Positions 1 to 9,380 are shown, numbered from the stretch's first letter. The stretch is 64,000 nt of DNA from Sphingomonas sp. Y38-1Y (GCF_032391395.1 NZ_CP135916.1:2945001-3009000), one strand, 5' to 3'. Numbers and translations: made by a program. Notes: generated by a model not told the origin, from the letters alone.

Positions 1-3
1 AGC

Positions 4-996
4 TTAGTTGGCGGCGCTCAGCCGGATGGCGCCGTTGACGCCCGCCGGGAAGAAGCCGCCGCGGTCGGTCGCAAGCCTGTTGAGATAGGCGATGTTGAGC
101 ACCTGTCCTGCCGAGCGGCTGTACGCCACGGCCGAGCTGTCAGCAGGCACGATGTTCGAAGCATTGCCGATCGGTCGCACGCCCTGATCCAGGTCGCTGG
201 GCCCGTCGAGGCTGTCTCGCGCGTTCGAGATCGCCTCGGTCGCATCGATCAGCGCAGCAGTGTCGACACCTTTTCGATACAGAACGGTGCGCACCAGACC
301 GGCGTGATAAGCCTCCGCCGCCAGGATGCCCGCCGCGGCCTCAAGAAAGCCCTTGTTGGTGATGAGCACCGACGCGCCCTTATAAGCGGTGACGCCCACA
401 TCCTCGAAGATGAACGCACCGAGCAGAAAGTTCTCGTCGGTCGAATAGGGATCGAACGACGCACCCGCGCCGATCAGGCCAGCGGCTCGGGCCGCCGACG
501 AAAACGCGCCGTTCGGGTTGGTGCCGATGTCGATCGCCGGCTGCGCTACCGCGCTGGCGCCAAGGTTGCGACGCAGGAACGCGACGTGTGCGATCTCGTC
601 ATTGGCGATCTCGCGCGCATACTGGCGCACCAGTGGGTCTGTGAAATTGACCTGCCTCCCGCCGGTGACGCCGCCCTGAGTGCCCGTACCGGTCAGCTGA
701 TTGGAAGGCAGCCCCGTGCCGAACGCGGCAAACGAATAGAACTGCGCCTCGAGATATTCGAGGTTCAGCGCGAAGTTAAGCACGTCGGCGTCGGTCACCG
801 GTGCGGGCGTCGGCGTCGGCGTCGGGGTGATGATCGGCTCGAAGTCGTTCTTGCTGCCGCCGTCGCAGGCACTCAGCACCGCGGCGCCGGCGACCGCGGT
901 CGCTGCACTGCCAGCGACGCGCAGGAAACGCCGACGCTCTTCGCGGCGATGCGCACACGCATCAAGAATGAGGGGTAGCTGGTCGTTCTGGCTCAT
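4..996 (-). CDS. Exported ferritin-like domain protein (copy 1)
   Basis: The 330-aa protein begins with a twin-arginine-like stretch ([10 protein letters not shown]), a hydrophobic segment and a lipobox-like LSAC at about residues 41-44, so it is probably exported by Tat and may be lipid-anchored. A Thr-Pro linker follows (about residues 57-66). The body carries ferritin-like helices with the Glu/His pattern [10 protein letters not shown] near residue 77 and [11 protein letters not shown] near 132, as in the Ferritin_2 family of four-helix bundles. It lies 32 bp downstream of a close paralogue on the same strand and is probably cotranscribed with it. Its substrate is unknown; envelope metal or oxidant handling is only an inference. 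Confidence 0.85.
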   Translation of the reverse strand: MSQNDQLPLILDACAHRREERRRFLRVAGSAATAVAGAAVLSACDGGSKNDFEPIITPTPTPTPAPVTDADVLNFALNLEYLEAQFYSFAAFGTGLPSNQLTGTGTQGGVTGGRQVNFTDPLVRQYAREIANDEIAHVAFLRRNLGASAVAQPAIDIGTNPNGAFSSAARAAGLIGAGASFDPYSTDENFLLGAFIFEDVGVTAYKGASVLITNKGFLEAAAGILAAEAYHAGLVRTVLYRKGVDTAALIDATEAISNARDSLDGPSDLDQGVRPIGNASNIVPADSSAVAYSRSAGQVLNIAYLNRLATDRGGFFPAGVNGAIRLSAAN

Positions 997-1028
997 GTCG
1001 TCCTCCCGTGTCGGAGCTATTCGCTGGA

Positions 1029-1994
1029 TCAGTTCGCCGCGCTCATGCGCAGCATGCCGTTGACGCCGTTCGGGAAGAACCCGCCGCCCGTCACCGCCGC
1101 CCGGTTGAGGTAGACAATGTTGAGGACCTGGCTCGCGGTGCGGCTGTACGCCAACCCGTCGGTGTCGAGCGGTACGATGTTGCTCGTGGTTGCAAGCCCC
1201 GAACCGCTCGGCCGCACCCCCTGATCAAGGTCGGCCGACCCATCGAGGCTGTCGCGCGCGTTCGAGATGGCCTCAGTCGCGTCGATGAGCGCGGGGGTGG
1301 CAATGCCCTTGGCATAGAGCGTCGTGCGTACGATCGCGGCATGGTACGCCTCGACCGCCAGAATGCCGGCCGCCGCCTCGAGGAAGGTCTTGTTGCTGAC
1401 CAGTGGCGACGCACCCTTGTACGCAGTCACGCCCACGTCCTCGAAGATGAACGCGGCGAGCAGAAAATTCTCGTCGCTGGCGTAAGGGTCGAAGGCAACG
1501 CCCGGCCCAACAAGACCAGCGGCGCGCGCGGCGCTTGAGAACGCGCCATTCGGATCGGCGCTGATATCGATTGCGGGCTGCGCCACCGCAGTCGCGCCGA
1601 TCGCAGTCCGCAGGAAGTCGACGTGCGCGCGCTCGTCGGCCGCGATCTCCTGAGCATAGCGTGCGACGACGGGGTCGGTGAAATTAACGCGGCGCCCGCC
1701 CGTTGCTGCGCCTGCCGTGCCCGTGCCCGACAGGCTGGTGCCGGGCAGGCCGGCACCCGTTGCCGCGAACAGATAGAACTGCGCCTCAAGATACTCGAGG
1801 TTCAGCGCGAAGTTCAGGATGTCGCCGTCCGTCACCGTCGAGGTCTGCGCCGAAGCGGATGACAGGCCAGCGCTGAGCGCGAAACCACCGGCAAGCGCAG
1901 AAGCTGTCCCGAACGCGGTGAAGAGGGCACGGCGGTCCGTTCGCCGCTGCGAACGCGCTTCCAATGTGTCAATAAGGTCGCTGGTATCAGCCAT
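1029..1994 (-). CDS. Exported ferritin-like domain protein (copy 2)
   Basis: This 321-aa paralogue of the downstream gene shares most of its core ([50 protein letters not shown]). Its N-terminus has [10 protein letters not shown] followed by a hydrophobic stretch ending SSASAQ, a Tat- or Sec-type signal that lacks the lipobox of copy 1. It is the first gene of a two-gene minus-strand operon and is divergent from the Crp/Fnr gene at 2149, so the 150-bp gap should hold both promoters. The pair looks like a tandem duplication in which the signal type diverged. The biochemical role is not known. Confidence 0.85.
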   Translation of the reverse strand: MADTSDLIDTLEARSQRRTDRRALFTAFGTASALAGGFALSAGLSSASAQTSTVTDGDILNFALNLEYLEAQFYLFAATGAGLPGTSLSGTGTAGAATGGRRVNFTDPVVARYAQEIAADERAHVDFLRTAIGATAVAQPAIDISADPNGAFSSAARAAGLVGPGVAFDPYASDENFLLAAFIFEDVGVTAYKGASPLVSNKTFLEAAAGILAVEAYHAAIVRTTLYAKGIATPALIDATEAISNARDSLDGSADLDQGVRPSGSGLATTSNIVPLDTDGLAYSRTASQVLNIVYLNRAAVTGGGFFPNGVNGMLRMSAAN

Positions 1995-2148
1995 GAGCGG
2001 ATCTCCCTGAAGGTCGCCACGATGCTGAGGCAGGCTATCAGGATTTCAGAGCGTTATGACGTGCGTACGCCTGCCGTACGCTGTGCATCCAAAACGGGAA
2101 CCTTTCCGTAGCTGTCTGTCCCGCAGACGATCGGAGGAACGCACCAGC

Positions 2149-2874
2149 ATGAATTGGAATGCCGATGAACGGCCGCCGGCATCGTCCAGCAATCGTCTTC
2201 TCGCTTCGATCTCGAGTTCGACGTTGGCCTCGCTGCGTGAGCATTTCACTCGTCGGCATGTTGATCAAGGGACTACTCTTGAAGGAGGGTACGGAGTCGA
2301 GGGGCCCATTTATTTTCCCGAGACAGCAGTCTTCTGCGTCCGCGCGTCTGTCGAAACCGGCAAGCAACAGGGGTTTGCCCTAGTCGGTCGGGACGGAGCG
2401 TTGAATTGGGGACTGCTGGCGGGACTGCCGGCTCCCCTCTGCCAAGAGATGATCGCCGTCACCAGCGGAACAGTTCTGGTTATCGACAAGCGCATGCTCA
2501 GCATCGAATGCGGTTCGCATCATGAGTTATTTGCGCAGCTTTTAGGCTTTGCCTTTCATTTTGCCTGCCAGCTCGCGTCGACGCTCCGTTCCAGCATGAG
2601 CGATTCTATCGACGTGCGGTTAAGCCGCTGGCTGCTGCTCTGGCATGACCGAGTGGACGATGCTGAATTGCATTTGACCCATGACCTGCTCGCAGGCCTA
2701 CTCGCTGTTCGACGAGCAACCGTGACTGATGCGCTGCACATCCTAGAGGGTGAGCGGCTGATCACCTCCACCCGTGGGCGCATCATTATACGATCGCGCT
2801 CGCTTCTGGAGGCGCATGCCGGTATCGCCTATGGCGTGGCAGATCGGACATGGTCAGGAATCTCTGGCGCGTAA
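2149..2874 (+). CDS. Crp/Fnr-family transcriptional regulator
   Basis: The start at 2149 is preceded by GGAGG at 2133-2137. A longer in-frame start at 2056 would intrude on the divergent promoter region and has no clear Shine-Dalgarno. The 241-aa product has a cyclic-nucleotide-binding-like barrel in the N-terminal two thirds and a C-terminal winged helix with HDLLAGLLAVRRATVTDAL at the recognition-helix position. There is no Fnr-type cysteine cluster, so it resembles the non-redox Crp-like regulators common in alphaproteobacteria. It overlaps the sigma-factor gene by 25 bp and is divergent from the ferritin-like genes, which are plausible targets. The ligand is unknown. Confidence 0.85.
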   Translation: MNWNADERPPASSSNRLLASISSSTLASLREHFTRRHVDQGTTLEGGYGVEGPIYFPETAVFCVRASVETGKQQGFALVGRDGALNWGLLAGLPAPLCQEMIAVTSGTVLVIDKRMLSIECGSHHELFAQLLGFAFHFACQLASTLRSSMSDSIDVRLSRWLLLWHDRVDDAELHLTHDLLAGLLAVRRATVTDALHILEGERLITSTRGRIIIRSRSLLEAHAGIAYGVADRTWSGISGA

Positions 2875-3449
2875 GGGGCGACCTGTTGAAACGATCTCAG
2901 GATCAAGCTCGGACCCATCTGTCACAGTTGCTGACAAGGGTAGGCGGCGGTGATCGCGCCGCGATGCGTGAAATTTATGGCCTCACCGACTCAAAACTTT
3001 TTGGGATCTGCGTCCAAGTCACTCAAGAGCCAAACTCTGCCGAGGAAATTCTTCAGGAGGTTTATCTTAAGGTCTGGCGTCGCGCGGCGAGCTTCGATCC
3101 AGCAAGAGCGAGTCCCATCACCTGGATGTGCACCATCGCTCGCAACTCGGCGATAGATTGGCGACGAGCGCACCGGGCCCCTACAATGGTTAGCGACGAT
3201 CATATTACCACGCTTGCTGACGACCGCATGGATGTGGAACAGGCGTTGAGCGACCAGCAGGAGCGTGCGCGCATCTTCCATTGCATGGAAACGCTCGGCG
3301 CGAAGCAGCGCGAGGCAATTCGGTCCGCCTTCTTCGGCGGTCTGACATATGCCGAGCTTGCGATCTCGAAGAACGTTCCTTTGGGTACAATGAAAAGCTG
3401 GGTGCGTCGCGGCCTCGCTCAATTAAAGGACTGTCTTGGACATGGCTGA
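2850..3449 (+). CDS. ECF RNA polymerase sigma factor
   Basis: This 199-aa sigma-70-like protein has region 2 around residues 45-110 (ILQEVYLKVWRRAASF, then TWMCTIARNSAIDWRR) and region 4 at 130-195 (MET-LGAKQREAIRSAFF, then SWVRRGLAQLK). The start overlaps the upstream regulator, which implies coupled translation; an internal start near 2884 would leave all domains intact. The gene directly overlaps an anti-sigma gene, the usual arrangement of the SigK/RskA type. Its promoter targets were not found with confidence in this window. Confidence 0.88.
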   Translation: MVRNLWRVRGDLLKRSQDQARTHLSQLLTRVGGGDRAAMREIYGLTDSKLFGICVQVTQEPNSAEEILQEVYLKVWRRAASFDPARASPITWMCTIARNSAIDWRRAHRAPTMVSDDHITTLADDRMDVEQALSDQQERARIFHCMETLGAKQREAIRSAFFGGLTYAELAISKNVPLGTMKSWVRRGLAQLKDCLGHG

Positions 3450-4143
3450 TACGATTGACCCTGATCTTGACGGATTAGCGGCCGATCTCACGCTCGGCCT
3501 TTTGACGGGCGACGAACGCGCACGTGCGTTGCGATTGTCACTCTCCAACCCAGCGTTCGCGCAAGCCGTTGATGCGTGGCGGGGTCGGCTCGATCCCATG
3601 TACGCTGAGTTTGATGAGCGGCCTGCGCCCAACGTTTGGCCCAAGATCGAAGCGCGACTTGGATCCGGCGTTGCCTCGGGGAGCGAACGTCTTCGTCGCT
3701 GGCGATGGACCGCGATCGGCAGCAGCGCCGTCGCTGCTGGCTTCGCAACCGCCTTCTTTATGGCGAAGCCAGAACCAATCACGATCGTGCGAGAGGTTTC
3801 GCGAGCGCCTTCAACGATTACGGTCGCTCAACTAGCCGGCACCCAAGGAGCGCTGCTCGCGGCGAATTACACACCCGGCTTTGGCGACCTACGCATCCGT
3901 GCGGTCTCTCTGCCAACAAGTGATCTTGTGCCTGAACTCTGGATTATTTCGGCTGGTGGAGTTCCGCGTTCGCTCGGCTTACTCGATGGCGCGGGCACAA
4001 CGACGGTGAAAGTGCCTGCGTCACTTAGAAGCCTGCTAGTTGACGGCGCAACTCTGGCAGTGAGTCTTGAGGTGCGTGACGGCGCGCCCCATCAATCGCC
4101 TAGTTCGACGCCGATCGCCACGGGTAAGATCACGCAGATATGA
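3442..4143 (+). CDS. Anti-sigma factor, RskA-like membrane protein
   Basis: The protein (about 233 aa) has an N-terminal sigma-binding-type domain (DLTLGLLTGDERARALRL and a WRGRLDPM segment), one membrane helix near residues 90-110, and a periplasmic C-terminal domain of the anti-sigma-K (RskA) type that includes PELWIISAGGVPRSLGLL. The start overlaps the end of the sigma gene by 8 bp. A TTG at 3436 is an alternative start. It should hold the ECF factor inactive at the membrane until an envelope signal triggers release. The signal is not visible in the sequence. Confidence 0.85.
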   Translation: MADTIDPDLDGLAADLTLGLLTGDERARALRLSLSNPAFAQAVDAWRGRLDPMYAEFDERPAPNVWPKIEARLGSGVASGSERLRRWRWTAIGSSAVAAGFATAFFMAKPEPITIVREVSRAPSTITVAQLAGTQGALLAANYTPGFGDLRIRAVSLPTSDLVPELWIISAGGVPRSLGLLDGAGTTTVKVPASLRSLLVDGATLAVSLEVRDGAPHQSPSSTPIATGKITQI

Positions 4144-4155
4144 GGGGCCGGGGCG

Positions 4156-4233
4156 CTGTCAGATTAACGTGGCAGGAACATACGGACGCTGTTAGCGTGG
4201 CCACGTGCCATGTCGATCGAGAGCCAAGCCCCC
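4156..4233 (+). repeat. Direct repeat, copy 1 (possible transposon end)
   Basis: This 78-bp sequence recurs at 9396-9470 in the same orientation. Shared blocks include CTGTCAG, TAACGT, GGACGC, GTTAGCGTGGC and GAGAGCCAAGCCCCC. The right edge is exactly where homology of the truncated MFS gene stops. Read on the minus strand the edge begins GGGGGCTTGGCTCTC; terminal G runs are typical of Tn3-family ends. No transposase gene is nearby, so the identity as a solo transposon end is an inference. Confidence 0.7.
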
Positions 4234-4690
4234 GCCCTCCCGGCAGTGCGAGATCGCGGATCCAGGAGTTCCACGCGCAGCTTCCCACGGCGCCGAACGC
4301 GGCGAGCACGACTTGCGCCGCGATGAACGTCCAGAGCGCGATCGCCCCGCCCCAGAAGGCGGTGAGCGCCATCAGCGCCAGCATCGCGCGGCCGATCAGG
4401 CTGGTGACAACCGCGATCTTCTTTCGCGCACGCCAGCGCTCCACCAGTCCGATTGCCGGAAGCTGGAGCAGCTGGGCCAGAAAGGGGATGCTCGCCAGCA
4501 ATCCGATCATCGCCGCCGATGCGCCGAGATGGAGCGCAAAGGCGTTGAGCACGACGCCGCTGGTCAGCGCCGCGGTGCCGCCGGAAAAAGCAGCCTCCAG
4601 CACAAGGATATGCAGTCCACGTTCGCGCGCCGCCGCATCGAGATCCTCGATCGGCTCGAACCGACCGCGGCGCACTACCGATGCTGTCAT
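4234..4690 (-). pseudogene. MFS transporter, 5' fragment
   Basis: About 150 N-terminal residues of a major-facilitator protein remain, with four or five predicted membrane helices and the cytoplasmic loop ERWRARKKIAVV between helices 2 and 3. The reading frame runs out of MFS homology at the edge of the direct repeat (about 4233) and continues as unrelated sequence into 4130. A functional MFS protein needs 12 helices, so this is a remnant. It is convergent with the anti-sigma gene. Confidence 0.85.
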
Positions 4691-5763
4691 CTCTCAGAGC
4701 TCGGGATCGCACAGCCCCGGCATTCTCATGACGCTATCCCGGCATCGATCTGTCGATCGCTCATCTGCAAGCTCCTTGCCGGATTTTGCAGTTCTGACCC
4801 GCTAAAACTCGTGAGATCACCGATCGATCGATCAGAAAGTGTCTTTTTTTCATACACCTATGTTGCATTGGCGCAGCAACGGTGCGCTTGCGGCGCATCG
4901 TGTCTGCGGGACGAGGCCGAGTACAATCGGACTGGGCGACTTGTAGGTTTGGGCCGGATCAACCGCCGTCTGCGACAAAGCCACCCGCGAATGCAAAAAC
5001 GCTGAAAAAGGGTTGGATAAGCGCGAGCGAAATGTAAAACCTCCATTTCGGACAGACTGCCGGGCTTCACTCCCTTTGCTTCTCGGCTGCTCTGACCTGG
5101 CCAGGTTGCCCCCAACCGCAAGGCCGAGTGGATGAAGAGGCGAGGCGCAATCTCGACACCCCCCGGTAGCGCTTCGCCTCTTCTCTCCAGGCAAGCTCTT
5201 CTCAATCTGATGGGCTCAGCCTGCCCGTAGCGGCAGATACACGCAGCGCCATTATGATCGCAGACGATCTCGGAAACACCGTCTGGCGGGTCACGTCTCG
5301 CGAAAATCGGTCAGCTCAGACGAGCGCACTCGATTGGACCAATCCACGGGGTGAGACCTGCCTTGGGGATGGCGATGACCCCTTTTTGGTGCAAAGAGGG
5401 GTGCTTGTCTGTCCGGATACGTCATCGGGCAAAAGGTGGCACATGAGAGGCGCCATGCGGGTCCTCGACGAGCCGGGCTGGTCACCCTCTCCGTAGACAT
5501 TGATGAGCCTTTGTTCGGTCAAGCGCTGCGGGTCTGCCGTTGAGCGGTCAACGCGCTAAAGGACGCTCATGCCACTAACAAAACCGAAATCCGCCTTTCA
5601 AATAATTGTTAACGAATGTTTCTGTTCCTGATATGGCTGATAAAGAGTTAACGTTCAGGATGGTCGGGACCGTGACCAGGGACAGCGGTGTTTCTGCACA
5701 ACGCCTCAGGTGGGCGAGTCAGGACCCACAGATTCCCGAAGACGCGCGCACAGGTTTGCTGTG
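4691..5763. other. Intergenic region without a supported gene
   Basis: The 1.07 kb between the MFS fragment and the LuxR-type gene has no reading frame with recognisable composition or domain. An 80-codon frame at 5254-5496 has no family signature. The stretch 5580-5700 is comparatively AT-rich and may hold the promoter of the operon starting at 5764. Confidence 0.5.
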
Positions 5764-6231
5764 ATGCCCGGCGGTGAAACCAGCGGCACGCCAAAGCTTA
5801 CGCCACGGCAGCACGATTGCATGCGCCTTGCAATCAAAGGACAAACCAACAAGGAAATTGCGCACCATCTCGGCCTGTCGATCAAGACGGTCGATGGGTA
5901 CATCGATGGCGCAAAGGTCGGGTTAGGGGTTGCCTATCGCAAAGAGGCTGTTGCTAAGTATCACGAAACGTTCGGAAATGTTGCCCCCGGGGAAAAAATC
6001 CCGGTTGTCGCTGCTGCCGGCCATCCCGTAGCTCCGCCCTTGCAACCAGCGGTGGAGATGCCGGTGGGGCGAGGCTTGGAGCGGCTTTCGAAGCTTCAAC
6101 GCCTGGGGATCATTTTCCTGATCTCACTCGCCCTCACGGCAAGCCTCGCACTGGCAGCGACAACAGCGGTGCGTTGGATCGCGATCTACGATGCGAGCAA
6201 TCCACCCGGGCAGACGGGGTCAGGCCGATGA
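5764..6231 (+). CDS. LuxR-type HTH protein with C-terminal membrane anchor
   Basis: From the ATG at 5764 the product has 155 aa. Residues about 10-55 form a GerE/LuxR helix-turn-helix (KLTPRQHDCMRLAIKG, TNKEIAHHLGLSIKTVDGYI). A proline-rich linker is followed by one hydrophobic helix near residues 118-138 and a short tail. No receiver or autoinducer domain is present. A membrane-tethered LuxR output domain implies control by membrane localisation or proteolysis (inference). Its stop overlaps the next start (ATGA), so translation is coupled. An in-frame start at 5710 is less likely. Confidence 0.75.
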   Translation: MPGGETSGTPKLTPRQHDCMRLAIKGQTNKEIAHHLGLSIKTVDGYIDGAKVGLGVAYRKEAVAKYHETFGNVAPGEKIPVVAAAGHPVAPPLQPAVEMPVGRGLERLSKLQRLGIIFLISLALTASLALAATTAVRWIAIYDASNPPGQTGSGR

Positions 6232-6566
6232 TCAAGAGGGACGTTCTGGACTTCATCAACAAGCTTAACGGTGCTGAGCAGGGGTGTGATACCGCGCTGT
6301 CCAGCTATGCCGAGCTTTTGCTTTCGGCGCAGGCTGTTGAAGGCCTTAAATTCGGCGAGACCCAAGCGGTCTACTCGGACATCGCCGAGGCGATGAACCT
6401 GCTGCTTCGCGGCCGCTTTCACCTGGCGCGAGCACACGCCAAATCGCTCGAGATTGCTGAGCGTCGCGGCCTGATCCCGGTGGGCTGGGGAGATACGATG
6501 CCTACTACCGAGAAGAACCGCGACGCGTTCCCCGCCACGATCGAACCGCTTCGCGTCGCGGCTTAA
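6228..6566 (+). CDS. Small conserved-type hypothetical protein
   Basis: The ATG at 6228 overlaps the stop of the LuxR-type gene. The 112-aa product is soluble and mainly helical (MIKRDVLDFINKL at the start, then helices over residues 20-80) with no family that I recognise. Tight coupling to a membrane-anchored regulator suggests a role as its partner or modulator, but the sequence gives no direct evidence. Confidence 0.6.
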   Translation: MIKRDVLDFINKLNGAEQGCDTALSSYAELLLSAQAVEGLKFGETQAVYSDIAEAMNLLLRGRFHLARAHAKSLEIAERRGLIPVGWGDTMPTTEKNRDAFPATIEPLRVAA

Positions 6567-6581
6567 ACAGGTCGGGCTCGC

Positions 6582-7019
6582 GTGAGTGCGACCTTCTTCT
6601 TCTCGTTGCTTGCGATCAGCGCTTTGTTTGCGCTGCTGCGCGGCGGCGCGCCCGAACGCTGGATCGCTGTTATCCTCGCGCTCACGGCTGTCGCTGATTT
6701 CGCGCTCGTTTTGATGGCGGGTAGGATGATGACGCAGGATGCGCGCATCCTCCTCCTCGATGTCGCTTTGGCTGTCGTGATCACAGGGATAGCGCTCCAC
6801 GCAGAACGGTTGTGGCCGATGCTAATCGCGGCGTTGTTGATCGTCGGCGCCGAGCTTCAGATCGGCGTCTGGCTTGCGCCGACGCACCAGCGGCAAGTGT
6901 ACAAGGTCGCTCACGGCCTATCTGCCTATCCGATCATCCTCACTTTGCTGGTCGGCACCGCGCGACATTGGTGGCGTACGCGACATACCCCTGAGCGTGA
7001 CTGGACTAATTTCCGTTAA
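6582..7019 (+). CDS. Four-helix membrane protein, unknown function
   Basis: A GTG start at 6582 gives 145 aa with four evenly spaced hydrophobic helices (about residues 3-20, 27-46, 55-90 and 112-128) and a basic C-terminal tail. It lies 15 bp after the preceding gene and 10 bp before a MarR-type gene, so it is part of the same run of genes. No transporter or enzyme motif is visible. Confidence 0.65.
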   Translation: MSATFFFSLLAISALFALLRGGAPERWIAVILALTAVADFALVLMAGRMMTQDARILLLDVALAVVITGIALHAERLWPMLIAALLIVGAELQIGVWLAPTHQRQVYKVAHGLSAYPIILTLLVGTARHWWRTRHTPERDWTNFR

Positions 7020-7029
7020 GGAAACTTTG

Positions 7030-7464
7030 ATGAGTAATTACGCTGCGGACTTGGAAGAGCTTGCTGCGCGACTAAAGGCGATAAGCTTGAGAGCGCCGCG
7101 GAACCTAATTTCTCCGCAGGATCACATCGCGCCCACAGCACAATCATCAGAATTCCAACGTGCGCAGCAGCTAATCGCAGAAAGGCGTAAAAGGGATGAC
7201 GTCTTCTCCGGTTATGACGTCTTCGGCGAGCCTTCGTGGGACATTTTACTCGACCTATTCGTGATGGGTGAGGTCGGGCACAAAGTAAGTGTGAGCAGCG
7301 CAGTCATTGCGTCCTGTGCACCCGCGACCACCGGACTTCGGCATCTATCCATCATGGTGGAGGCCGGCCTGATTGAAAGAGTACCTGACTCGTTAGATAA
7401 AAGACGCTGCTTTGTTCGGCTGACTGTCACGGGAATGGAGCTTGTTCGACGCGCACTCTCCTAA
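7030..7464 (+). CDS. MarR-type winged-helix regulator
   Basis: The start at 7030 follows a short AAGGAA element. The 144-aa product has a C-terminal winged helix: a helical segment SWDILLDLFVMGE, a recognition region ATTGLRHLSIMVEAGLIERV and the wing DKRRCFVRLTVTGMELVRR, as in MarR regulators. The N-terminal 60 residues are less typical, and the protein probably dimerises through terminal helices. It closes the run of genes from 5764. The effector is unknown. Confidence 0.75.
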   Translation: MSNYAADLEELAARLKAISLRAPRNLISPQDHIAPTAQSSEFQRAQQLIAERRKRDDVFSGYDVFGEPSWDILLDLFVMGEVGHKVSVSSAVIASCAPATTGLRHLSIMVEAGLIERVPDSLDKRRCFVRLTVTGMELVRRALS

Positions 7465-7542
7465 ATGGCCTATGGCTTCGCAGGAAAGTGACTTATGCTC
7501 ACCTGATGCATCAGTTGAGCGACCCGTTTTAGTGAGTATGCC

Positions 7543-7779
7543 ATGGACGATGGCGAGATAGGCGAGTGTGTTAACACTCTCATCCGCTTGCATGGCGCTC
7601 ACGCAGCTAAGTATCTAATTCAGCAGCTTGATCTCGCTGCCGATGAAACGGGAAGACGAAACTGGGTTGCAATCGCCGGACGGTATGCAGACGTTCATGA
7701 ACGTGTCCTTGAAGCGTTCATGGCGACAGCCTTCGAGGAAGCGGCAAAGCATCGAGCTCTTGGCGGAGAGATCCACTGA
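7543..7779 (+). CDS. Small acidic hypothetical protein
   Basis: This 78-aa product is helical and acidic (MDDGEIGECVNTLIRLHG at the start) with a segment ADVHERVLEAFMATAFEEAAKH near the end. It is separate from the upstream operon by 78 bp. I recognise no domain. Short helical proteins of this kind are common in sphingomonad genomes. Coding status rests on length and composition only. Confidence 0.5.
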   Translation: MDDGEIGECVNTLIRLHGAHAAKYLIQQLDLAADETGRRNWVAIAGRYADVHERVLEAFMATAFEEAAKHRALGGEIH

Positions 7780-7905
7780 CTTTGCACTTCAAAAGAAAAG
7801 ATCAGCGCCCATTAGTCATTTTGAAGAAATTTTTCGCGGTCACAAGATCCATCAAAAGTATTCTTGATCGGCACGGGCCAAAGACAAAGATCATTTAGGC
7901 GCCTT

Positions 7906-8787
7906 TTAAGTTGATTGAGACTCAGTGATGGCGATGGTCAGTCTTTCTACACCGTGACGCCCCCGCCCTGCAACTAGTGCCAGCTTGACGCCCTTCTGCT
8001 TCCCGTCGCGAAGCTGCAATCGTGCGCTTAAGGATCGCGGCGCACCGTCGACGATCACAGCTTCTATCGCATCAGCGACTTCCTGGCGGGACAATGGCTC
8101 GAGCAATGTGATGAAGCGAACAGACTGGAGCATCAGCCGGTCAAATCCGGTCATATACTCAAGCGACTCACTCGCTTTTTCAACGTAGCCACGGAGGTTG
8201 AGATTAGCCCAGGCAATGTTTCCTAGACAAAACAAGGCGTCTTCAAGAGATGCAAGGCGGTTGGCAGTCGCATCACCTTCGCTTTCAGCACTGACATCAT
8301 CAGCAACAAACAGGGTGCGTTTTCCGAACGCTATGACCGCCAATCGGTAACGCCGTTCTCGCACTGCAATCTCTGTTTCGCCTGGGCTGCCTGATCGTCG
8401 TGCGCGATCGGCGATATCTAAGAGGAAGCTTGCGACCGCTTCGCCAAAAGGTCGTGCAAGCAGGTGCCCCACGACATCAGGACCGAAGGCTATACGCGCA
8501 GTTCTATTTGCCTGTTCAATCCTTCCGCGCTCATCGGCTACTAAAACAACTTCGCGAGTAGCGTCCAGCAGCAAGGACCCCAGAGACGTCTCGGCGGTCA
8601 TCTCGTGTGGCTCACAAAGGCGGCGCATCAGATCGACTGAAGTCAGCACGAGGCTGGGGCGGCCACGTCTTAGAACGAACACTGGCTCCTGAAGGGCGCG
8701 TTCCTGCCAAATTCCGAATGAACGAACGAACTCGGACGCTGTAACCGTCGCTTCGGGGCTCGCTGAAAGACGCTGGTTCTCGATCAT
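7906..8787 (-). CDS. Phd/YefM-like N-terminus fused to PAS-like domains
   Basis: The 293-aa protein starts with a segment at about residues 15-57 (TASEFVRSFGIWQERAL, EPVFVLRRGRPSLVL) that matches the fold pattern of Phd/YefM antitoxins: an N-terminal DNA-binding strand-helix and the phrase rRGRPs.VL. Residues about 70-165 look like a PAS domain (DATREVVLVADERGRIEQAN). Residues 185-285 look like a second PAS-like module. No toxin gene lies next to it, and no kinase or cyclase output is present, so the DNA-binding output would be the antitoxin-like part. The role, a sensory repressor, is inferred. Confidence 0.65.
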   Translation of the reverse strand: MIENQRLSASPEATVTASEFVRSFGIWQERALQEPVFVLRRGRPSLVLTSVDLMRRLCEPHEMTAETSLGSLLLDATREVVLVADERGRIEQANRTARIAFGPDVVGHLLARPFGEAVASFLLDIADRARRSGSPGETEIAVRERRYRLAVIAFGKRTLFVADDVSAESEGDATANRLASLEDALFCLGNIAWANLNLRGYVEKASESLEYMTGFDRLMLQSVRFITLLEPLSRQEVADAIEAVIVDGAPRSLSARLQLRDGKQKGVKLALVAGRGRHGVERLTIAITESQST

Positions 8788-9119
8788 CCCGTCACTTTGG
8801 CACTCGGAGCCGAAGCTTTAAACCAGACCCGTTCAATCCGGATCATTTTATGCGCACATCCCACATTAAAGTAATTAGCTCGGGCTGCCGCCCTGCGAAC
8901 ACAGGGTTGACCGCGCAACTGTTACGACGACCTCAAAGCTTGCCCGGCCTCTCGCGGGCATGAACAATAGTCGGACGGTACTGCTTTTTTAAGCGCTCCT
9001 CTGATCCGGTCGGTCTCGACCGCACTACAATTCACATGCTGCTTCGTGCCAAACGCATAAGGCAGCACAGTCCGGTCCCTTTGCCGCTTTTTAATCAATC
9101 CCCTCCATATCGGATCAAG
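8788..9119. other. Intergenic region without a supported gene
   Basis: This 332-bp gap lies between divergently oriented genes at 8787 and 9120. It should hold both promoters. No tRNA, terminator hairpin or gene fragment was recognised. Confidence 0.5.
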
Positions 9120-9380
9120 ATGGCGAGACAGAGGCATTTAGATCTGGCGCGGATCATAGCGCGTGAGCAAGGCGATGCAGGCTATGTCCACATCATCGGT
9201 CGACTAGCGGCCTGCATTGGATCAGATGATGCGATCGGAGCCGCCTATTGGCGCGCTGTCGGGCTTTTGTTCCATCAGCTACTGATTCAACAATACAGTG
9301 CTTGCGATGATTGCGACCCTGCCGATCAGATGACTGCTGTCTGCGCCGCGCATGGTGAAGGCACTGCTTCGGCTCGCTAA
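9120..9380 (+). CDS. Small hypothetical protein
   Basis: The 86-aa product is read from the ATG at 9120. An upstream in-frame ATG at 9036 would add 28 residues of poor quality. It is helical, with the segment HIIGRLAACIGSDDAIGAAY and a cysteine pair (ACDDC) at about residue 63. No domain is recognised. It lies just left of the second copy of the direct repeat. Confidence 0.45.
   Translation: MARQRHLDLARIIAREQGDAGYVHIIGRLAACIGSDDAIGAAYWRAVGLLFHQLLIQQYSACDDCDPADQMTAVCAAHGEGTASAR

Noticed and set aside
5254..5496. 80-codon frame in the 4691-5763 gap
   Set aside because: No ribosome-binding site, no family features, and opposing frames of similar length; left as non-coding.
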